DNA of 7,445 bases, taken from positions 1-7,445 of the forward strand of contig JAUPUR010000055.1 in the NCBI GenBank assembly GCA_030917445.1. The letters are read 5' to 3'. Below are positions 1-6,193 of the stretch, in pieces. Numbering within the stretch: position 1 is the first letter of the stretch; each line of letters opens with the position of its first letter. The stretch is from Patescibacteria group bacterium (lineage in GTDB: Bacteria; Patescibacteriota; Microgenomatia; Levybacterales; UBA12049). Below the pieces are notes generated by a model. It was not told the origin of the DNA, searched no databases, and was given only the letters and a program-made list of their open reading frames with translations. A program made the position numbers and the translations under genes.

Positions 1-501
1 ACTCAGTGTCAGTGATAATGCTTTGTTTTTAAGAATCGTTTGTGAAAGTGCATAAACAAAGAAAGCTCCACAAGCTACAATCACAGCTTGAAGAATAAGC
101 AGTGTATTAGGACTTTCCCAGAGGAGATAAAAGGGTGCAAAAAGAATAAGAATAAAGTCAGCATGAAACGCGAGTCGGGAAACTATTTCAGTTCCATTGG
201 GATTGGTTAATTGAAAAATATTACCGTGAAAGGTGTTCCAAACTGTCTGTGTCATATTTCCAAGATCAAAGCGTCCCGTATAATAGTGTTCATATCGAAG
301 AACACTAATAACACTAAAGTAGAGAGCAAACATCGAGGTCATAAGGATAAGTGATGTTTCAATGAGATGATCTCTTATAAAATTTATATCTTTGAGAATA
401 TGTCTATTCCTAACTTTTGCAAGGAGATATGCAAGAAAGACAAAAAGTATTTCTGCTGCGACAAGAACGATACGTGAGAAAAGTGCAGCAAATCCAGCTA
501 G
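1..501 (-). pseudogene. Continuation of flippase frame past a TAA: flippase C-terminus plus start of DUF2079 membrane protein (partial)
   Basis: Reading on past the TAA at 504-502 in the same frame gives 167 further sense codons, open to the window edge. The first 30 or so residues form a hydrophobic helix (FSRIVLVAAEILFVFLAYLL) that fits the last transmembrane segment of flippase-like proteins. A short basic linker (KVRNRH) follows, then a second membrane segment, then a stretch typical of DUF2079 membrane proteins: GRFDLGNMTQTVWNTFHG, SRLAFHADF and LFAPFYLLWESPNTLLILQ. DUF2079 proteins are polytopic and thought to resemble GT-C glycosyltransferases; their substrates are unknown. No ATG, GTG or TTG occurs in frame until the ATG at 342-340. 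That ATG lies inside the first DUF2079 membrane helix and has no Shine-Dalgarno sequence. This is therefore either the downstream part of a broken or read-through fusion, or a DUF2079 gene that starts internally. The domain call is fairly firm; its expression status is unknown. Confidence 0.7.
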
Positions 502-1338
502 TTAAAGTGTGATGACATGTGAAAGACCAACTGCTATTGCACCTTCTCTCACTCCAAGTCCTGTGGGGGTAATAAAAGAGAGAAATCCAATGATGAGACT
601 CAAAATGAAATAACCACTTAACTGTAGAACAAGTTGTGGATCGATATACACAACAGATGTAATAGTCAAAAATGTTCCAATCCCAAAAAAGATATATGAG
701 ACTGTCATAAGGAGAAGAAGAAAAAGTGTTTTGGACGATGAAAATGGTGGTAGAAAGTGTCGAAGGTGTCGAGCAAATGGAAGAGATATTTTTTCAAGAA
801 GTACTGGACTATACAAATAGATGACTGTTCCGAAAAGATAAAGCAAAAGAAAAAGATATCTCAATGGATAAACAATGTCTACAAAAGGAAAATTATGTTC
901 ATGAAGGTACGGGAGTGCTAAAAATGAGAGAAGTAGTGTCGATAAAACGACAATCTCTGTTTCAAAAAGAATTCCTTTTGCAACATCTTTTTTCTGCACT
1001 CCTCTTTCTGAAAAAAGAACTGTCATTCCCAAAACTCCCCAAATATTGCCTGGAATATATCTTTTTAGTTGCGCAGATGACCATAGAAAAAGTGAGTCCT
1101 TTGTAGCAACAGGATACCCCATAAAGCTTATTACACGTGCCCAAAAAATACTTCGAACTGTATAGTAAATAAAAAATGCTACAAATCCTAGAAAGAGGAG
1201 AAAATAGTTGATGTTTGCTAATGCAGTATTAATTTCCCAAAGAGCTGGAAGAAATGTTTTGATAATAAAGAAGAGAGCTACAAATGACAAAGGCCAACCG
1301 AGGAGAAATTGGAGCGGGCCTTTTATTTTATTCCACAT
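502..1338 (-). CDS. Flippase-like (LPG synthase transmembrane / UPF0104 family) membrane protein, cut short by in-frame TAA
   Basis: This is a polytopic inner-membrane protein of 278 residues before the stop, with about seven hydrophobic segments. Two family hallmarks are visible: QLKRYIPGNIWG around residues 90-101, and the late PTGLGVREG motif around residues 258-266. Relatives include the membrane domain of lysylphosphatidylglycerol synthase (MprF) and AglD-type proteins. They are thought to move or modify lipid-linked substrates, so the substrate here cannot be named. The family usually runs to about 300-340 residues with at least one more helix after PTGLGVREG. Here the TAA comes 12 residues after that motif, and the missing helix is encoded in the same frame just beyond it. 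The ATG at 1338 is supported by an AAGG six nt upstream and by its position 8 nt after the preceding gene's stop. Likely co-transcribed with the Ig-like protein gene. The family call is good; whether the truncated product functions is doubtful. Confidence 0.8.
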   Translation of the reverse strand: MWNKIKGPLQFLLGWPLSFVALFFIIKTFLPALWEINTALANINYFLLFLGFVAFFIYYTVRSIFWARVISFMGYPVATKDSLFLWSSAQLKRYIPGNIWGVLGMTVLFSERGVQKKDVAKGILFETEIVVLSTLLLSFLALPYLHEHNFPFVDIVYPLRYLFLLLYLFGTVIYLYSPVLLEKISLPFARHLRHFLPPFSSSKTLFLLLLMTVSYIFFGIGTFLTITSVVYIDPQLVLQLSGYFILSLIIGFLSFITPTGLGVREGAIAVGLSHVITL

Positions 1339-1344
1339 ATCATA

Positions 1345-1348
1345 CCTT
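1345..1348 (-). promoter_or_regulatory. Ribosome binding site (AAGG) for the flippase-like gene
   Basis: On the minus strand, AAGG lies 6 nt before the ATG at 1338 and overlaps the TAA stop (1349-1347) of the upstream gene. It is the clearest Shine-Dalgarno-like element in the window. Its overlap with the previous stop suggests translational coupling, and it supports the chosen start. Confidence 0.5.
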
Positions 1349-1910
1349 AATTTGCTGAACCTGATGCAGTTGGTGTTCCCTCATAAGTAAATGTTCTCTT
1401 CAAAATCTTTTCATCGTCTGAAATAAGACTTCTGACTCTTAGATCAAACACGATATTTCCGTTTGGAGGGTTATACAGTGCAATTGATTTGTCATCAAAA
1501 TCAGAGTATCTACCATTATTTATTCTGTATGACCAGACAACAGGACAGTATGTCACTTTATCGTAACGAATAGAAATAGTGAGCGGATTGTCATCAACAG
1601 TTGATCCTTCTTCAGGATAAGTGATAGTAACAGGACCAACTTCTTCAATACATTCTTCATCTGGTTCCTGTGTAATGACAGGTGCAGTATTATTTATTGG
1701 TGCTGTTGTAATGACGATGGGTCTTGTGTCTTGTGGCTTGCTCTCAGCTTCCTTTTCAGATTTTGTTAAATTTGAGACGTTGAGAACAATGACCGTGAGT
1801 AAAACAGGGACAGTCAGAAGTGCAGTAAAGAATTCTATGTATTGTTTTTTATCAGGAAGGGCCCTATATGAATATCTCGCTTTTCTAATTGCTTTTTTGA
1901 CAGATTCCAT
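1347..1910 (-). CDS. Membrane-anchored protein with predicted Ig-like extracellular domain
   Basis: I do not recognise a named family for this 187-residue protein. A basic N-terminus (residues 1-23, rich in K and R) is followed by one hydrophobic segment at about 27-46, so the N-terminus should be inside and the rest outside the cell. A low-complexity linker rich in E, K, P, T and N (about 48-92) leads to a beta-strand-rich region (about 93-177). That region has the pattern of bacterial Ig-like domains: VTITYPEEGSTV at the entry, then WSYRINNG, then FDLRVRS. There are two cysteines, C87 just before the domain and C122 within it, which could form a disulfide outside the cell. A short Ser/Thr/Gly/Ala tail ends the protein. 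It precedes the flippase-like gene by 8 nt, so a cell-surface role linked to envelope lipids or glycans is plausible but inferred. No Shine-Dalgarno sequence is seen before the ATG at 1910. Confidence 0.7.
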   Translation of the reverse strand: MESVKKAIRKARYSYRALPDKKQYIEFFTALLTVPVLLTVIVLNVSNLTKSEKEAESKPQDTRPIVITTAPINNTAPVITQEPDEECIEEVGPVTITYPEEGSTVDDNPLTISIRYDKVTYCPVVWSYRINNGRYSDFDDKSIALYNPPNGNIVFDLRVRSLISDDEKILKRTFTYEGTPTASGSAN

Positions 1911-1941
1911 AAAATGTAAAAGGTTGTTAGCCTCATTTACT

Positions 1942-1969
1942 ATTGTAACAAAATGAAAAGTATATGCAA
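1942..1969 (-). promoter_or_regulatory. Possible promoter for the Ig-like / flippase-like operon
   Basis: On the minus strand, TTGCAT (1969-1964) and TACAAT (1947-1942) are separated by 16 nt. They sit in the gap between the permease stop at 1972 and the ATG at 1910. The -10 hexamer matches consensus at five of six positions; the -35 matches only at TTG. The predicted leader is about 25 nt. No intrinsic terminator is evident after the permease gene, so read-through from the exporter operon is also possible. Confidence 0.35.
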
Positions 1970-1971
1970 CC

Positions 1972-3183
1972 TTACTCGTAGCGAAGCGCTTCTATAGGAG
2001 AAAGTCTTGCAGCACGTCTTGCAGGGTAAAGACCAAAAACGATACCGACAAGTGTTGATACACCTACTGCGATAATAATTGCAACAATATCAATGACAAA
2101 AGGAATATTGGCTACAAGTGAAACAAGAAATGCGCCTCCAACTCCCAATATAATTCCGACAATACCACCAGAGAGTGACATGACAACAGCTTCAACAAGA
2201 AATTGAGTGAGAATATCCTTTTCTTTGGCACCAACTGCTTTTAAAAGTCCAATTTCTTTTGTACGCTCAGTTACTGATACAAGCATAATATTCATGACCC
2301 CTACTCCACCCACAAGAAGTGAGATACCTGAGATTGCTGCAATCATCGTTGTCAAAAGACCTGTAATTGTTTGGACTGTTGTGAGAATGTCTTGAGCACT
2401 TTGAATTTGAAAATCGCTTTCATCCCCTTCATCGAGGTCATGTCTATCTCTCAAAAGTAACTCAACATCTTCAATAGTCTGGTTGATTTGTTCTGTGTCA
2501 TGGACGCTGACATCAATTTCTTGAATTCGTTCTTCTCCTATAATTTCATTAAACGCGACATTTATTGGAACATAGACAGCATTATTGAGAACTGAGCCGG
2601 CTAGAGCACTGGATGATTCTGTCACACCGATGACTCTAAATGTTGAGTCCTTTATGCGAATTGTTTCACCAGTAGGATCTGTCTCTTCTCCAAAAAAATC
2701 TTCAGCAACATCAACGCCAAGTAATGCAACACGCTCTGCACTTCTATCATGATCCTCATTAAAAAATTCTCCATATAAAATATCTGGTCTGAGAATTTCT
2801 TGCATTTCAGATGTGATCCCTGTGATAGAGACTGACTTTTTTATGTCATTTGCCGTAACAATGCTATTACTGAGAGCCATTGGTGCAACTCTTTTAATAT
2901 TTGTGAGTGATGAGTCTTCACGAATTGCCTCTACGTCATCAAGAGTAAGAGTATTCGTCCCAGCTAAAGAGCTAAAAGTTGAGTTGCCTGGATTGATTTG
3001 AAAATAATCAGTACCAAAACTAGAAAGTTCGTTTGTGATAAAAGCGACAGCACCTTTTCCGATAGAAACAATGAGGATGACAGAGGTGATTCCAATAATA
3101 ATGCCAAGCATTGTTAATGAAGTTCTCAGTATATTTCTTCTGAGAGCTTGAAGTGCAGATGAGATAATTTCTTTGTATTCCAT
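1972..3183 (-). CDS. ABC transporter permease, MacB/YknZ-like (FtsX fold)
   Basis: This 403-residue integral membrane protein is the permease half of a MacB-type exporter. The first helix spans about residues 22-43 and contains the family pattern LTMLGIIIGITSVILIVSIG. A large extracytoplasmic domain (MacB_PCD type) covers about 44-265. Three C-terminal helices follow at about 276-305, 329-358 and 363-387. Between the first two of these lies the conserved cytoplasmic segment ERTKEIGLLKAVGAK, which contacts the ATPase. It ends with the usual PARRAARLSPIEALRYE. I chose the ATG at 3183 because it yields the standard family N-terminus and lies 1 nt after the ATPase stop (TAAtATG). A TTG at 3219 would add 12 atypical residues and overlap the ATPase gene. 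MacB-type systems transmit ATP-driven movement across the membrane instead of passing substrate through a pore; substrates range from peptides to lipids and antibiotics. The substrate here is unknown. Confidence 0.92.
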   Translation of the reverse strand: MEYKEIISSALQALRRNILRTSLTMLGIIIGITSVILIVSIGKGAVAFITNELSSFGTDYFQINPGNSTFSSLAGTNTLTLDDVEAIREDSSLTNIKRVAPMALSNSIVTANDIKKSVSITGITSEMQEILRPDILYGEFFNEDHDRSAERVALLGVDVAEDFFGEETDPTGETIRIKDSTFRVIGVTESSSALAGSVLNNAVYVPINVAFNEIIGEERIQEIDVSVHDTEQINQTIEDVELLLRDRHDLDEGDESDFQIQSAQDILTTVQTITGLLTTMIAAISGISLLVGGVGVMNIMLVSVTERTKEIGLLKAVGAKEKDILTQFLVEAVVMSLSGGIVGIILGVGGAFLVSLVANIPFVIDIVAIIIAVGVSTLVGIVFGLYPARRAARLSPIEALRYE

Positions 3184-3184
3184 A

Positions 3185-3880
3185 TTATTTTTTCTTGTCT
3201 GATACAATTTTTCCGTCAACTATTTTAATTATTCTTTTTGCAAATTGAGCGATTTCTTCTTCATGGGTGATGATGACAATTGTTTTTCCTTCTTTATTAA
3301 GGTTTTGAAAATAAGTCATGATTTCATGTGAGGTCTTCGTATCTAAATTTCCTGTTGGTTCATCAGCAAGAATAATTGATGGATTCATTACTATTGCTCG
3401 AGCGATTGCAACTCGCTGAATTTGACCTCCTGAAATGCGGTTTGATAAATTATTTGCTTTTTCTGAGATGCGTACGAGCTCAAGCGCAGCCATTGCTCTT
3501 TTTGTTCTTTCTTCTTGAGGAATACCAGCATACATCATCGGTCTTTCAACGTTTTTAAGTACTGTAGTTCGTGAAAGTAAATTAAATGATTGAAAGACAA
3601 ATCCAATTTCTTGATTTCTGATCTCTGCTAATTGATCATCCGTATATGAACTTATATCTTTTCCTTTGAGTAAGTATTTTCCTGTGGTTGGAGTATCAAG
3701 GGCACCGATAATATGCATAGTTGTTGATTTTCCGCTTCCAGAAGGTCCCATGATTGCAACAAATTCACCTGTATGAATTGAGAGAGTAATTCCATTCAAG
3801 GACTGATAGAATTCGCCATCGGAGAGAGGGTAGCGTTTGGTTACGTTTTCAAGATGAATGACGGGAACTGGTTGTGACAT
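3185..3880 (-). CDS. ABC transporter ATP-binding protein, MacB/LolD/YknY-like
   Basis: This cytoplasmic ATPase of 231 residues has the usual single-domain length. All nucleotide-binding motifs are present: Walker A GPSGSGKST (45-53), Q-loop glutamine 97 in FVFQSFNLL, signature ISGGQ (149-153), Walker B IILADE (169-174), D-loop GNLD (177-180) and H-loop histidine 206 in IITHEEE. The signature carries Ile in place of the more common Leu, a mild change not expected to abolish activity. The family resemblance is to the export-type MacB/LolD/FtsE group. It would form a homodimer on two copies of the permease encoded immediately downstream. The gene starts at the ATG at 3880, 4 nt after the stop of the membrane-fusion protein gene, and shows only a poor ribosome site, so translation may be coupled to the upstream gene. 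Transport substrate is not deducible. Confidence 0.95.
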   Translation of the reverse strand: MSQPVPVIHLENVTKRYPLSDGEFYQSLNGITLSIHTGEFVAIMGPSGSGKSTTMHIIGALDTPTTGKYLLKGKDISSYTDDQLAEIRNQEIGFVFQSFNLLSRTTVLKNVERPMMYAGIPQEERTKRAMAALELVRISEKANNLSNRISGGQIQRVAIARAIVMNPSIILADEPTGNLDTKTSHEIMTYFQNLNKEGKTIVIITHEEEIAQFAKRIIKIVDGKIVSDKKK

Positions 3881-3884
3881 AGGA

Positions 3885-5123
3885 CTAGAAAAGACCTGGC
3901 CTTTTTATCTGATCATTTGATAAAGAGGTTACGATCTCTTGTCCTTCTGAAAGTCCCTTTACAATTTGTGTGTAGTCTTCACCCTTTGTACCAATGACGA
4001 CTGGGAGAAATTCAATTTGTTTTGTCTTATTACTGACAACTCTTACAGCTCTTCCACCTTGATATGGCTTAACTGAAGCATTGGGAACAGCGAGAACATC
4101 TTCAGTTTTTTTGGTGATAATATCTGCATCAATAGTCATACCAGCTTTCAGTTGTGAGTCGGTTGAATAAATTTGAATGTATGCATAATACACAATGACA
4201 CCTTGAATACTTGTTCCAATATCATCAACTCTGACGACATTTCCCTTAAAGGTTTTGTTATTGATTGCAGTGACATCAATTTCAACATCTTGTCCTGGCT
4301 TTACCTTGAGTGCGTCAGCTTCAGTAAGTGCAATGACTGCTTCGATCGTTGATGCTGTTGCAATGGTCAGTGCTGGTGGGGTTGATGAAGTTGCTGATTT
4401 GGCAGTAACTGTTGATCCACGTGAAAGTGAAAGATTTTTTATCGTTCCATCAACTGGAGCTTTGACAATCGCATTTTGAGTTGCTTGATAGAGAAGATAT
4501 GTAGAGTTGAGTTGTGCTTGACCTTGTGCAATAGCGGTTTGTTGATCATTATATTTTGCCTCTGCAGCTTTCCAGCCATCTTGAGCAATCTGAAACTCAG
4601 CTGACTCGCGTTCTTGTGTTTTGGGTTTGCCTTCCCCTGTTTCATATGTATCATTTGTGGCAATGTCAGTGTAGGTTTTCCACTTGCCATACATATCTGC
4701 TCTGAGCACATTTGCATTTGACTGCGCAGCTTGAAGTGTTGCTTTGGCTGTTAAATAAGATGCATAAGCAGCACTTTTTTCTTGTTCTGTTGCTGTACTT
4801 TTGACTGTAAAAAGTTCTTGTCCTTCTGTAACAGCATCACCGTTGGCAACGTAGATTTCTTCAACTATTCCAGTTCCTGGAGAGTAGAGTGGTGTTGTAT
4901 TTGTCATGGCGATATTTCCGGATTCTGAAACAACCTCAGTAATTGAACGTTTTTGAACTTTTGCGAGAGTATACGGTGGTGGTTTGAGCGCGTTTTGAAT
5001 AGACGTCGAAATGATAAGAAGCAGTACTATGACACCTATAACAATTGCAATTTTTTTCTTGACTGACTTTGCTTTGAACCATGAAAGAAGACGATGAGGA
5101 AGCTTTAAGATTTTTTGTCGCAT
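3885..5123 (-). CDS. Membrane-fusion (periplasmic adaptor) protein, MacA/YknX-like
   Basis: This 412-residue adaptor subunit of a MacAB-type exporter has a basic N-terminus and one membrane anchor at about 24-40. The two halves of the lipoyl/biotinyl-like domain follow: about 78-108 (SPGTGIVEEIYVANGDAVTEG) and about 218-256 (VKAPVDGTIKNLSLSRG). Between them is an alpha-helical hairpin of roughly 110 residues, rich in Ala, Gln and Glu. A beta-barrel domain covers about 258-335 and a membrane-proximal domain about 340-405. The hairpin contains a polar insert (around 145-180, with GEGKPKT) at its likely tip. I do not see the R-x3-L-x6-S tip motif used by TolC-docking adaptors. A partner outer-membrane channel is neither encoded nearby nor expected in a single-membrane cell, so YknX of Bacillus may be the better functional comparison. 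First gene of the exporter operon; the ATG at 5123 lies 6 nt after a -10 element. Confidence 0.92.
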   Translation of the reverse strand: MRQKILKLPHRLLSWFKAKSVKKKIAIVIGVIVLLLIISTSIQNALKPPPYTLAKVQKRSITEVVSESGNIAMTNTTPLYSPGTGIVEEIYVANGDAVTEGQELFTVKSTATEQEKSAAYASYLTAKATLQAAQSNANVLRADMYGKWKTYTDIATNDTYETGEGKPKTQERESAEFQIAQDGWKAAEAKYNDQQTAIAQGQAQLNSTYLLYQATQNAIVKAPVDGTIKNLSLSRGSTVTAKSATSSTPPALTIATASTIEAVIALTEADALKVKPGQDVEIDVTAINNKTFKGNVVRVDDIGTSIQGVIVYYAYIQIYSTDSQLKAGMTIDADIITKKTEDVLAVPNASVKPYQGGRAVRVVSNKTKQIEFLPVVIGTKGEDYTQIVKGLSEGQEIVTSLSNDQIKRPGLF

Positions 5124-5129
5124 AAAAGC

Positions 5130-5158
5130 AGTATGAGCGAAAATAAATTATTTTTCAA
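5130..5158 (-). promoter_or_regulatory. Promoter of the MacAB-like operon, placed for a leaderless transcript
   Basis: On the minus strand, TTGAAA (5158-5153) and CATACT (5135-5130) are separated by exactly 17 nt. Only 6 nt lie between the -10 hexamer and the ATG at 5123, so transcription should start at or next to the start codon. There is no Shine-Dalgarno sequence in those 6 nt. An alternative, TTGTAC with TATACA further upstream (about 5202-5175), overlaps the tRNA promoter. Confidence 0.55.
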
Positions 5159-5173
5159 TGTACGCTTCTCTAT

Positions 5174-5203
5174 TTGTATAGTATGAGCCTCTTTTGGTAC
5201 AAT
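5174..5203 (+). promoter_or_regulatory. Promoter of the tRNA-Arg / tRNA-Lys operon
   Basis: TTGTAT (5174-5179) and TACAAT (5198-5203) are separated by 18 nt. The expected transcription start near 5210 is about 7 nt before the first base of tRNA-Arg, a normal short tRNA leader. It lies back to back with the exporter promoter, with 15 nt between the two -35 elements. Confidence 0.5.
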
Positions 5204-5216
5204 TATGATCGTATTT

Positions 5217-5293
5217 GCACCTGTAGCTCAGCGGATTAGAGCACTTCGCTTCGGACGAAGGGGTCGGGGGTTCAAGTCCCTCCAGGTGTACCA
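5217..5293 (+). tRNA. tRNA-Arg, anticodon UCG
   Basis: A complete cloverleaf can be folded by hand. The 7-bp acceptor stem pairs 5217-5223 with 5283-5289 and has one G-U at the first pair. The D arm is GCTC/GAGC with a 9-nt loop containing GG. The anticodon stem CTTCG/CGAAG encloses the loop CTTCGGA, with anticodon TCG at 5251-5253. The variable region is 5 nt, and the T arm has loop TTCAAGT. The discriminator is A5290, and the CCA end is encoded at 5291-5293. The anticodon reads CGA and, by wobble or modification, other CGN arginine codons. Confidence 0.97.
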
Positions 5294-5299
5294 AGTTTT

Positions 5300-5371
5300 G
5301 GGCCCGTAGCTCAACGGTAGAGCAGTACCCTCTTAAGGTATTGGTTAGAGGTTCGAATCCTCTCGGGCTCA
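5300..5371 (+). tRNA. tRNA-Lys, anticodon CUU
   Basis: The cloverleaf is complete. The acceptor stem pairs GGGCCCG (5300-5306) with CGGGCTC (5364-5370), with one G-U. The D arm is GCTC/GAGC. The anticodon stem GTACC/GGTAT encloses the loop CTCTTAA, with anticodon CTT at 5332-5334. The T arm is AGAGG/CCTCT around TTCGAAT, and the discriminator is A5371. The CCA end is not encoded (the next bases are CAT), so it needs a CCA-adding enzyme. It decodes AAG. It begins 6 nt after the end of tRNA-Arg, so the two are almost certainly processed from one transcript. Confidence 0.97.
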
Positions 5372-5412
5372 CATTTTTGTGGCAAAAGGTAATAGTAATA
5401 TCTCATGTAAGA

Positions 5413-5441
5413 TTGTATTTTTGTAAAATACTTTGTATTAT
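5413..5441 (+). promoter_or_regulatory. Promoter of the DedA-family gene
   Basis: TTGTAT (5413-5418) and TATTAT (5436-5441) are separated by 17 nt. The -10 ends 9 nt before the ATG at 5451. A start at A5450 or A5451 would give a transcript with essentially no leader. No Shine-Dalgarno sequence precedes the ATG. Confidence 0.5.
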
Positions 5442-5450
5442 TAAAGCTCA

Positions 5451-6155
5451 ATGGAAATTGTAAATTTTATTATTCATTTTGACGAATACCTCAAAGTTAT
5501 TATTAACAGCCTTGGTCCAATTACCTATGTTATTCTTTTCCTTATAGTCTTTGCTGAGACTGGTCTTGTAGTTACCCCATTTCTTCCAGGTGATTCTCTG
5601 CTTTTTGCTGTTGGAGCGCTTTCAAAAACAACAAGTCTCAACTTCTTTTTCGCTTATGTCACACTTCTTGCTGCAGCTATCATTGGTGATACTGTTAATT
5701 ATTGGATTGGAAATAAAATTGGTCCGCGTGTTTTTGCAAAAGAAAATTCACGAGTATTTAAAAAAGAATATCTTGAGAAAACACGAGAATTTTATGAAAA
5801 ACATGGTGGCAAAACAATTATTCTTGCACGTTTTGTTCCCATCGTTCGCACATTTGCACCATTTGTAGCAGGTGTTGGTGAGATGAGATACTCAACATTT
5901 ATTTCGTATAACGTTGTTGGAGCATTTATCTGGGTTACTTCACTCATGGGACTTGGGTACATTTTTGGAAGTATCCCATTTGTTGAGAAAAATTTTGAGT
6001 ATGTTGTTATCGGTATCGTACTCTTTTCACTCTTTCCAATGGCATTTGAATATATTTCGCATAAAAGAAAGCCTAAAATGTCTAAAAAACAACTTGAGCA
6101 TGCAACCTACAAAGATGTAAAAGAAACATTCAAAAAAGAAGACCTTGATGAGTAG
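5451..6155 (+). CDS. DedA family (VTT domain) membrane protein
   Basis: This 234-residue integral membrane protein has the normal length and order of the DedA/SNARE-associated family. Its N-terminal re-entrant region reads AETGLVVTPFLPGDSLL and contains E36 and D48. The second signature reads ARFVPIVRTFAPFVAG and contains R127 and R133. These spacings (12 and 6 residues) match the four essential charged residues described in E. coli YqjA, so the protein looks functional. Hydrophobic segments occur at about 23-58, 63-85, 124-142, 148-175 and 183-203. A basic then charged cytoplasmic tail (205-234) is longer than needed for the fold. DedA proteins support membrane potential and envelope homeostasis, and several work as undecaprenyl-phosphate or phospholipid translocases (UptA, for example). 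Which lipid this one handles cannot be told. The gene follows the tRNA pair by 79 nt and stands under its own likely promoter. Confidence 0.93.
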   Translation: MEIVNFIIHFDEYLKVIINSLGPITYVILFLIVFAETGLVVTPFLPGDSLLFAVGALSKTTSLNFFFAYVTLLAAAIIGDTVNYWIGNKIGPRVFAKENSRVFKKEYLEKTREFYEKHGGKTIILARFVPIVRTFAPFVAGVGEMRYSTFISYNVVGAFIWVTSLMGLGYIFGSIPFVEKNFEYVVIGIVLFSLFPMAFEYISHKRKPKMSKKQLEHATYKDVKETFKKEDLDE

Positions 6156-6158
6156 TAC

Positions 6159-6187
6159 TTGACTCTTTTCTCTTCCCCCTTTATCCT
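6159..6187 (+). promoter_or_regulatory. Promoter of the 163-residue membrane protein gene, placed for a leaderless transcript
   Basis: TTGACT (6159-6164) and TATCCT (6182-6187) are separated by 17 nt, and the -10 ends 6 nt before the ATG at 6194. The -35 is a five-of-six match to consensus and begins 3 nt after the DedA stop codon. No Shine-Dalgarno sequence lies in the pyrimidine-rich stretch before the ATG. Confidence 0.5.
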
Positions 6188-6193
6188 TTTATT

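Noticed and set aside
502..504. Stop-codon reassignment as explanation for the TAA
   Set aside because: TAA ends at least four other genes in the window. TGA, the codon reassigned to glycine in some related lineages, is not needed as a sense codon in any gene here.
864..1106. Plus-strand ORF of 80 codons inside the flippase-like gene
   Set aside because: It lies opposite a gene with clear family motifs; its composition is that of an antisense shadow.
1621..1956. Plus-strand ORF of 111 codons opposite the Ig-like protein gene
   Set aside because: It lies opposite a gene with a sensible domain layout and has no family motif of its own. Its hydrophobic look comes from the complementary strand.
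3184..3219. Upstream TTG start for the permease at 3219
   Set aside because: It would add 12 residues not typical of the family and overlap the ATPase gene. The ATG at 3183, 1 nt after the ATPase stop, gives the standard N-terminus.
4439..4717. Minus-strand ORF of 92 codons within the MacA-like gene in another frame
   Set aside because: It overlaps the conserved adaptor hairpin coding frame and has no features of its own.
5148..5372. Minus-strand ORF of 74 codons beginning MSPRGFEPLT
   Set aside because: It is the antisense of the two tRNA genes. This kind of peptide is a well-known false prediction opposite tRNAs.
5370..5390. Possible terminator after tRNA-Lys (stem TTTTG/CAAAA)
   Set aside because: The stem is only 5 AT-rich base pairs with a 3-nt loop and no T-tract after it, so it is not a convincing intrinsic terminator.
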